Notes under the pieces: model-generated
Seen by the model: the letters and a program-made list of their open reading frames with translations, nothing else
Database searches by the model: none
What the model was told of the DNA's origin: nothing
Program-made: the position numbers and the translations under genes
Source: Sulfurimonas sp.
Lineage (GTDB): Bacteria; Campylobacterota; Campylobacteria; Campylobacterales; Sulfurimonadaceae
NCBI GenBank assembly: GCA_021648465.1
Contig: JAKISR010000001.1
Span: 1-64,000, forward strand
Length of the DNA stretch: 64,000 bases
Direction: 5' to 3'
Part shown: positions 63,633 through 64,000 of the stretch, piece after piece
Layout of the letters: each line of letters starts with the position of its first letter
Position numbering within the stretch: position 1 is the stretch's first letter

Positions 63633-64000
63633 ATGAAAAAAATCGTTAGAACATCACTTATTATTGCAGTATTGACTTTTAGTTTTAATTCACTTTACGC
63701 AGGTGCAAATCATAATCATGATGGGCAAAATCATAAGGGACATACTCATGCACAAGAGAAAGTAACTAAAACATTTGCTAAAAAAGAAGCGATTCAGAAG
63801 ATAAAAAAGTTGGTTAAATCTAAAAAAATTGAAAAAAGTTGGTTAAAAGCATCAGATATAGATGCAAAAAAGAAAAAATTTGGAAAAAATTTAGAATGGG
63901 TTTTTAGTTTTAAAAATGATAAAGTAAAAAACACAAAAAAACAAGTTATATATATTTTTGTAAATCTATATGGTGAAGTAACTGGGGCTAATTATACGGG
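63633..64000 (+). CDS. His-rich periplasmic protein (DUF6488-like), cut by window end
   Basis: The first 122 codons of a secreted protein: signal peptide (residues 1-23, ending LYAG), a His-rich segment (ANHNHDGQNHKGHTHA) and a small domain with KKIEKSWLKASD, GKNLEWVFSFKND and KQVIYIFVNLYGEVTGANYTG. From memory this fits the DUF6488 family found beside HupE-type genes. AAGGA precedes the ATG, 13 nt after the HupE-type stop. Likely a metal-binding partner. Confidence 0.65.
   Translation, partial: MKKIVRTSLIIAVLTFSFNSLYAGANHNHDGQNHKGHTHAQEKVTKTFAKKEAIQKIKKLVKSKKIEKSWLKASDIDAKKKKFGKNLEWVFSFKNDKVKNTKKQVIYIFVNLYGEVTGANYT

Overview
The window is AT-rich, gene-dense bacterial chromosome and almost certainly comes from a member of the Campylobacterota (former Epsilonproteobacteria), most like a free-living Sulfurimonas-type organism. 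This is inferred from several signs: a CiaD-like gene directly before purU, a flgF-flgG pair behind a sigma-54 promoter, a MurF with a membrane-spanning N-terminus, a RibBA whose cyclohydrolase half has decayed, spermidine made through carboxyspermidine, a NavAb-type sodium channel, and many periplasmic c-type cytochromes. No insertion sequence, prophage or CRISPR array was seen. Most of the window is housekeeping sequence in compact operons with 1-8 nt overlaps.

Layout. 0.1-8 kb (minus): ychF, pepA and a seven-gene run folD-lepB-M50 protease-rpiB-coiled-coil protein-apt-trpB. 8-15 kb: a monohaem cytochrome, a CitE-like lyase, a TonB-like protein, hemL with AtpZ and a membrane protein, then rpoD with a PAS-like partner. 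15.1-19.7 kb: flgF-flgG and two membrane HD-GYP proteins, one carrying a haem c site. 19.7-23.5 kb: leuD-leuB-TPR-like-CiaD-like-purU-trmL-small membrane protein. 23.7-28.6 kb: an S24 repressor, an NlpC/P60 lipoprotein, a mini rod protein, a secreted esterase and murJ. 28.6-36.1 kb: one plus-strand run with FapA, ruvA, ddl, an alpha/beta hydrolase, murF and two TRAP permease subunits. 36.1-39.9 kb: small proteins, HIT, an M23 peptidase, a tetrahaem cytochrome, tRNA-fMet and tRNA-Gln.

40-45 kb holds the most unusual set: ribBA and apbE converge on an FMN-binding lipidless secreted protein with a TGAT flavinylation motif, two tandem paralogous four-helix membrane proteins sharing a GNEE motif, and an outer-membrane porin behind an exact 7-1-7 Fur box. 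I read this as a possible iron-controlled flavin electron-transfer system. 45-50.5 kb (plus): DUF695/RraB-like gene, carboxynorspermidine synthase, HDOD protein, nspC, methyltransferase and a voltage-gated sodium channel. 50.6-56 kb (minus): a tight six-gene operon (UbiA/DPPR synthase, GtrA, DprE1-like, DprE2-like, GT-C transferase, HAD phosphatase) that looks like a full polyprenyl-phosphoryl-arabinofuranose pathway. 56-64 kb: DJ-1, a second tetrahaem cytochrome, an RNA methyltransferase, cysS, a protoglobin-PsiE fusion, dapD, an ankyrin protein, HupE/UreJ and a His-rich metal-type protein cut by the window end.

Positions were read by eye and no database search was possible. Function calls rest on recognised motifs and gene order.
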